Under the pieces are notes generated by a model, which was not told the DNA's origin, made no database searches, and saw only the letters and a program-made list of their open reading frames with translations. Below, piece after piece: positions 52,460 through 56,834 of a DNA stretch of 56,834 nt. Source of the DNA: Bacteroidota bacterium. GTDB lineage: Bacteria; Bacteroidota; Bacteroidia; Chitinophagales; Chitinophagaceae. The position numbers were made by a program, and so were the translations under genes. The stretch covers positions 1 to 56,834 of the forward strand of contig CANFXV010000015.1 in the NCBI GenBank assembly GCA_947451115.1, given 5' to 3'. The stretch's first letter is position 1; each line of letters opens with the position of its first letter.

Positions 52460-52888
52460 TTAGGCTCTATCGTGGTCTGCTTTCCAATTTTTAATCAAAA
52501 GCTTAATTTCTTTGTTGGATAAATTTTCAGCATTTGCTTTTGCAGTTAAAGCAACAAATTCTTCATCGGAAGCAAAACGCAAGGCTATAATTTGACCCAT
52601 GCGTAATTCTTTAGGTAAGGTTTTGCCGGTGGCAATAAAATGTCTAAAATTTTCTTCGGCACGAATGGCTCTGTCCTGAGCTTTTAATGCAAAGCCACGT
52701 AAATACCAGGCAATTAAAACAAGTATCACAGAAAGCAAGCATAAGATTGCGCCTAGATATTTATTTTCTGCAGTGCATTGAATGAAATAGTTAACAGAGG
52801 CAATCAGAAAAATAAGAATGGCCGTTAGTGTAACATAGTGGTATCCAGGAACCATTTTAGCATGGTTTTTAAAATTTTGAGCTTGCAT
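52460..52888 (-). CDS. DUF6526-like membrane protein
   Basis: The 142-residue protein has two membrane helices (about 18-35 and 46-66) preceded by QNFKNHAKMVPGYHYV, with a cytosolic helical tail including RAEENFRHFIATGKTLP and LSNKEIKLLIKNWKADHDRA. This layout matches small DUF6526 proteins common in Bacteroidota, whose function is unknown. It is monocistronic and convergent with the upstream plus-strand gene. Confidence 0.75.
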   Translation of the reverse strand: MQAQNFKNHAKMVPGYHYVTLTAILIFLIASVNYFIQCTAENKYLGAILCLLSVILVLIAWYLRGFALKAQDRAIRAEENFRHFIATGKTLPKELRMGQIIALRFASDEEFVALTAKANAENLSNKEIKLLIKNWKADHDRA

Positions 52889-53058
52889 TGGGTTATTATT
52901 TTATTAAAAGTAGTAATTGTTTGAGTATCAATAACGATAATTTACCTTTTATACTAAAGTTCCTATTTTTTTATTGTATTCTAATGAAATATTTAAGTAT
53001 TTGCATATATTTATTTCTATTAAAAATTGCTATTTTAAAACAAATTGAAACTACTGCT

Positions 53059-53457
53059 ATGAAAACTCTTAAAAACATTCTTATTGCTTCTGTATGTATT
53101 TTATTTACCATCGGAGCCAAGGCGCAAACAACAACTGTTCCTGCTGAATTTTATTTAGGCAAATGGGCCATGCAATTTAAAGGATTGCCACAAGGTGATG
53201 GCAAAATGGTTTTTGGCATAGAGAAAAAAGATAGTGTATTGACTGGCACAGTGTATGATGGAGCTGGAAATAAAATTGCCGGTATTGACAAAATAGAATT
53301 GAATGCAGATAACGTAACTGTCTATTTTTCTGCAGGTGGCTATGATGTGAATGTCATTGTTACAAAAAAGGATGAAAATCATATTACCGCTTCATTGATG
53401 AGCATGTTTGAAGCAGAAGGGGAAAGAGTGAAAGAGGAACCGAAGTCTTCGAAATAA
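53059..53457 (+). CDS. Small secreted protein of unknown function
   Basis: The correct start is ATG 53059, which gives a signal peptide (MKTLKNILIASVCILFTIGAKAQ). The open frame extends back to 52888 but that extension is AT-rich low-complexity coding with no support. The mature part of about 108 residues looks all-beta (LGKWAMQFKGLPQGDGKMVFG, DSVLTGTVYDGAGNKI), perhaps a small lipocalin-like barrel. It ends with a Lys/Glu-rich tail. It lies 22 bp before the ThuA-fusion gene, so the two may be co-transcribed. Confidence 0.7.
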   Translation: MKTLKNILIASVCILFTIGAKAQTTTVPAEFYLGKWAMQFKGLPQGDGKMVFGIEKKDSVLTGTVYDGAGNKIAGIDKIELNADNVTVYFSAGGYDVNVIVTKKDENHITASLMSMFEAEGERVKEEPKSSK

Positions 53458-53479
53458 TATAATCAGCTAAAAAATAAAA

Positions 53480-56400
53480 ATGAAAAAAGTAGTTTTCTTT
53501 TGTGCATGTATCCTATTCATGCATCAAGCATTGTATGCGCAAAACTTAAGAGTGTTGGTATTTTCAAAAACCGCGGAGTTTAGACATGAATCTATTGCAG
53601 CAGGCAAATTGGCCTTTGAAAAAATGGCTAAGGAAAAAGGCTTTGCTGTAGATTTTTCTGAAGATGCGAGTGTTTTTTCAGAAGCAAAATTAAAAAAATA
53701 CAATGCCATCACTTTTTTAAGTACCACTGGTGATATATTAAATGAGGAGCAGCAAAATGTATTTGAAAGATACATTCAAGCAGGAGGGGGTTTCTTGGGT
53801 ATTCATGCAGCGGCTGATTGTGAGTATCAATGGCCCTGGTATGGTAGTTTAGTAGGGGGGTATTTTTTAGACCATCCCGTTAACAATATTCAAAATGGAA
53901 AATTTACAGTAGTCGAAAAAAACCATTGGGCCACGAAGGGTATGCCGGATACCTTCGAAAAAGTTGACGAGTTTTATAGTTTTAAAAATTTAAATCCAAA
54001 CGTTAAGGTTTTATTGACCATCGATGAAAAGTCTTACCAAGGGGGTAAAAATGGCAATTACCATCCGATGAGCTGGTACCATGAATACGATGGTGGTAGA
54101 GCTTTTTATACTGCAATGGGTCATACCAATGAAACCTTCACCAATGAACTATTCTTAAATCATGTTTGGGCGGGATTGAACTATGTGATGAAAGGGGAAG
54201 CGCTTGTAGCCTTAGATTATTCAAAAGTAAAACCAGAAGAAAATCGTTTTTCAAAAGTGATTTTACAAGAAAAATTGAATGAGCCTATGGAATTAAGCGT
54301 GCTCAACGACGGAAGAATTTTATTCATAGAAAGACATGGTGCAGTTCGTTTGTATAATTTAGCCACTAAGAAATTAAAAACCATTGCCACTATTGCTGTA
54401 AGTACAAAATACAAAGACAAAGACGGGAAAATAGCTGAAGCGGAAGATGGCATGTTGGGTTTAAACAAGGATCCGAATTTTGCAAAAAATCATTGGATTT
54501 ATTTATACTATTCAGATCCCAATCAATCCGCCAATATCCTCACCAGGTATACCATGGTAGGAGATGAACTAGATTTAAAATCTAAAATTGTTATACTAGC
54601 AGTTCCAACTCAAAGAGAGCAATGCTGTCATACCGCTGGTTCTATCGCATTTGATAATAAGGGGTATTTGTATTTATCAACAGGAGACAATACCAATCCA
54701 CATGGTTCAGATGGTTTTAATCCTATTGATGAAAGAGTGGGCAGGGCACCTTGGGATGCACAAAAATCTTCTTCCAATACCAATGATTTAAGAGGAAAAA
54801 TTATTCGTATCCTACCTAAGGCAGACGGTACTTACGAGATACCTAAGGACAATTTATTTCCTGTAGGTACCCCAAAAACAAGACCTGAGATTTATACCAT
54901 GGGGCATAGAAATCCATTTAGAATTTCTATTGATCAAAAAAACAATTACTTGTATTGGGGCGAAGTGGGTCCAGATGCAAACAATGATAGTACAGGAAGA
55001 GGACCTGCTGGTCAAGATGAAATTGGACAAGCTAGGGCTGCAGGTAATTTTGGTTGGCCATATTTTGTGGGAGACAACAAAGCCTATTCAAAGTATAATT
55101 TTGCCACCAATAAAACTGAATTTTTGTATGATGCTGCTAAGCCTGTCAATACTTCACCCAACAATACGGGCTTAACCGAATTGCCACCAGCACAGAAAGC
55201 GATGATTTGGTATCCTTATGCCGATTCAAAAGAGTTCCCATTAGTAGGCAATGGGGGAAGAAATGCAATGGCAGGGCCAGTGTATCATGCGGATGATTTT
55301 AAAAATGCAACAAGGGCTTTTTCTAAATATTATGATGGTAAATTTTTCTCTTACGATTGGATGCGTGGTTGGATCATGGCCAATACTTTGGATAAAGAGG
55401 GCAATTTAATAAGTATGAGTAAGTTTATGCCTAGCTATCGTTTTAGCAATCCAATGGATATGGAATTTGATAAGAACGGCGATTTGTATATGTTGGAATA
55501 TGGAACTGGATGGTTCTCTCAAAATGATGATGCCAGATTGATCAGAATTGAATACAATGGAGGCAACAGAAATCCATTAGTAAAAATCAAAGCAGATAAA
55601 CTAGCAGGGGGATTGCCTTTTTCTACCAATATTCTTACACAAGGCACCCTTGACCCTGATGGAGATAGCGTGCAATACAATTGGACGGTAACTTCAAAAG
55701 AAGGGTATAAGAAAGCCTACAATACAAAGGACTTAAATTTGAACTTTACTAAAGCGGGTGTATATAAAGTAAGTTTAAAAGCAACTGATGGTAAGGGAGG
55801 GGTTAGTGCTGAAGCTTTAGAAATTATTGCTGGAAATGAATCACCTGTTTTAAAATTCAATTTAGAAGGCAAGAATAAATCTTTCTATTTTAATGGGAAT
55901 ACCTACAACTATTCAGTGGATGTCAATGATAGAGAAGATGGATCTACTGCGTCTGGTAGCATTAAAGCAAGTCAGGTGGCAGTGAATATTGATTATTTAG
56001 CTGAAGGTTATGATAAAGTGGAGATTGCGCAAGGACATCGTTCTGCTGAAGAATCAGTGAGTAGCGATAAAGGATTAAAACTAATTCAGTTGAGTGATTG
56101 TAAATCTTGCCATAGCATTAATAAGAAATCGGTAGGACCTACTTTTAACGATATTTCTGCAAGGTATTTGAATAAAGCAGGTGCCGATCAAAAATTGGTG
56201 AAGAAAGTAATTTCAGGAGGTGGGGGTAACTGGGGTGAAGTGCCCATGGCAGCGCATCCACAATTGACCGCTGCAGATGCGGCAGAAATGGTTAAATACA
56301 TTTTAAGTTTGGCACAACCTAAATCAAAAGCAAATAATTTGCCTTCAAAGGGTAGTTATGCATTAAAATTACCAGCCAATGATAAGGGGGAGGGGGTATT

Positions 56401-56834
56401 TATTTTCAAGGCATCTTATAAGGATAGAGGCTTTAAAAATTTACCATCTATTTCTGCAGAAGAAACCTTTACTTTAAAAAATCCTAAAATCAATTCAGCT
56501 AGTTTTGAGGTTTTTGACAATGCTAATAAAATGTCTTACGGTGGAATGAAATTTGTGATCCCAGGCAATACGGGTGCTTATATTGCCTTAAAAGACATTG
56601 ATTTAACAGGCATCGCTCAAGTACTTGCCATCGCTATGGCACCTAAGGCGCAGTTAAATGCTGCTGGGGGATACATTGAATTGCATATAGATAAACCGGA
56701 TGGGCCATTAGTAGGCAAGTCTGAATTTATAGGAGACAAAGGAGGTTCAATTATGAGTTTTGGTTCACCTTTCTTTATAGATGTTAAACCTACTCAAGGG
56801 CTGCACGATTTCTACATGGTATTTAAGAATGATG
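53480..56834 (+). CDS. ThuA / sorbosone-type dehydrogenase / cytochrome c multidomain protein (partial)
   Basis: The frame is open from ATG 53480 to the right edge, giving 1118 residues with no stop. In order it has a signal peptide ending ALYAQ, a ThuA domain (about 22-245; FSKTAEFRHESIAAG, GIHAAAD, YHPMSWYHE) and a PQQ-dependent glucose/sorbosone dehydrogenase propeller (about 260-690; REQCCHTAGSIAF, MGHRNPFRI at 474). A PKD-like domain (about 700-790) precedes a mono-haem cytochrome c (CKSCH at 874-878) and the start of a carbohydrate-binding-like beta sandwich. It probably oxidises a sugar in the periplasm and passes electrons to its own haem. The C-terminus is missing. Confidence 0.9.
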   Translation, partial: MKKVVFFCACILFMHQALYAQNLRVLVFSKTAEFRHESIAAGKLAFEKMAKEKGFAVDFSEDASVFSEAKLKKYNAITFLSTTGDILNEEQQNVFERYIQAGGGFLGIHAAADCEYQWPWYGSLVGGYFLDHPVNNIQNGKFTVVEKNHWATKGMPDTFEKVDEFYSFKNLNPNVKVLLTIDEKSYQGGKNGNYHPMSWYHEYDGGRAFYTAMGHTNETFTNELFLNHVWAGLNYVMKGEALVALDYSKVKPEENRFSKVILQEKLNEPMELSVLNDGRILFIERHGAVRLYNLATKKLKTIATIAVSTKYKDKDGKIAEAEDGMLGLNKDPNFAKNHWIYLYYSDPNQSANILTRYTMVGDELDLKSKIVILAVPTQREQCCHTAGSIAFDNKGYLYLSTGDNTNPHGSDGFNPIDERVGRAPWDAQKSSSNTNDLRGKIIRILPKADGTYEIPKDNLFPVGTPKTRPEIYTMGHRNPFRISIDQKNNYLYWGEVGPDANNDSTGRGPAGQDEIGQARAAGNFGWPYFVGDNKAYSKYNFATNKTEFLYDAAKPVNTSPNNTGLTELPPAQKAMIWYPYADSKEFPLVGNGGRNAMAGPVYHADDFKNATRAFSKYYDGKFFSYDWMRGWIMANTLDKEGNLISMSKFMPSYRFSNPMDMEFDKNGDLYMLEYGTGWFSQNDDARLIRIEYNGGNRNPLVKIKADKLAGGLPFSTNILTQGTLDPDGDSVQYNWTVTSKEGYKKAYNTKDLNLNFTKAGVYKVSLKATDGKGGVSAEALEIIAGNESPVLKFNLEGKNKSFYFNGNTYNYSVDVNDREDGSTASGSIKASQVAVNIDYLAEGYDKVEIAQGHRSAEESVSSDKGLKLIQLSDCKSCHSINKKSVGPTFNDISARYLNKAGADQKLVKKVISGGGGNWGEVPMAAHPQLTAADAAEMVKYILSLAQPKSKANNLPSKGSYALKLPANDKGEGVFIFKASYKDRGFKNLPSISAEETFTLKNPKINSASFEVFDNANKMSYGGMKFVIPGNTGAYIALKDIDLTGIAQVLAIAMAPKAQLNAAGGYIELHIDKPDGPLVGKSEFIGDKGGSIMSFGSPFFIDVKPTQGLHDFYMVFKND

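Noticed and set aside
52888-53058. Open-frame extension upstream of the small secreted protein
   Set aside because: It is AT-rich, hydrophobic low-complexity translation of an intergenic region; ATG 53059 begins a proper signal peptide.
1-56834. tRNA, rRNA, insertion sequences, phage or toxin-antitoxin genes
   Set aside because: I looked on both strands in the intergenic gaps and saw no cloverleaf, transposase, integrase or inverted terminal repeats; a tRNAscan or Rfam search would be needed to exclude small RNAs.

Overview
The window is a moderately AT-rich, gene-dense bacterial chromosome segment, most likely from a Bacteroidota member of the Chitinophagaceae type. Support for this includes promoter cores of the TAnnTTTG kind with few Shine-Dalgarno sites, a DAHP synthase fused to chorismate mutase, a fused CcoN-CcoO oxidase with a mono-heme CcoP, a TSP3-OmpA protein, a BBP2-type porin, and a ThuA/sorbosone dehydrogenase/cytochrome c fusion. 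I see no rRNA, tRNA, CRISPR array, transposase or phage gene, so this looks like core genome rather than a mobile island.

Layout. 1-7491 (+): an aromatic amino-acid block (aminotransferase end, tyrA, DEAD-box helicase, DAHP synthase-chorismate mutase, aroB, aroA, aroC). 7498-9651 (+): DUF952, RlpA-like and TSP3-OmpA envelope genes. 9652-13887 (-): murB, priA, plsC. 13969-21557 (-): gltB, gltD and an ammonium transporter, a nitrogen-assimilation set. 21744-27956: ispE, a BFN nuclease, cupin, SDR, etfBA, TPR, an unknown protein and a BadF-type kinase. 28015-38801 (+): a CtpA-like protease, then a complete cbb3 oxidase cluster (ccoI, ccoS, ccoNO, ccoQ, ccoP, ccoG, ccoH, safE-like) ending in a small coiled-coil gene. 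38813-41158 (-): a soluble PAS histidine kinase and a receiver-CRP/FNR fusion. 41559-44181 (+): a porin and a second ammonium transporter. 44344-56834: GH78-like glycosidase, M28 peptidase, SPFH protein, a second RlpA, an SGLT-type symporter, unknown envelope proteins, and a large partial ThuA/PQQ/cytochrome c protein cut by the right edge.

Main finding. The cbb3 cluster carries two FNR/FixK-type dyads (TGAT-N4-ATCA), one upstream of ccoI and one upstream of ccoS. It is followed by a kinase whose PAS domain aligns without gaps to FixL and EcDOS haem-PAS sequences over the haem-ligand region. The partner regulator joins a FixJ-like receiver to a FixK-like CRP/FNR protein in one chain. Together these look like a compact FixL-FixJ-FixK circuit beside its probable fixNOQP/GHIS target. 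The kinase has the proximal His but Met in place of the FixL regulatory Arg. Other points of interest are natural substitutions in AroA at positions linked to glyphosate tolerance, a 9-bp tandem repeat before the GH78 gene, an inverted repeat at the predicted etfBA start site, and an SDR lacking the catalytic Tyr/Lys pair.
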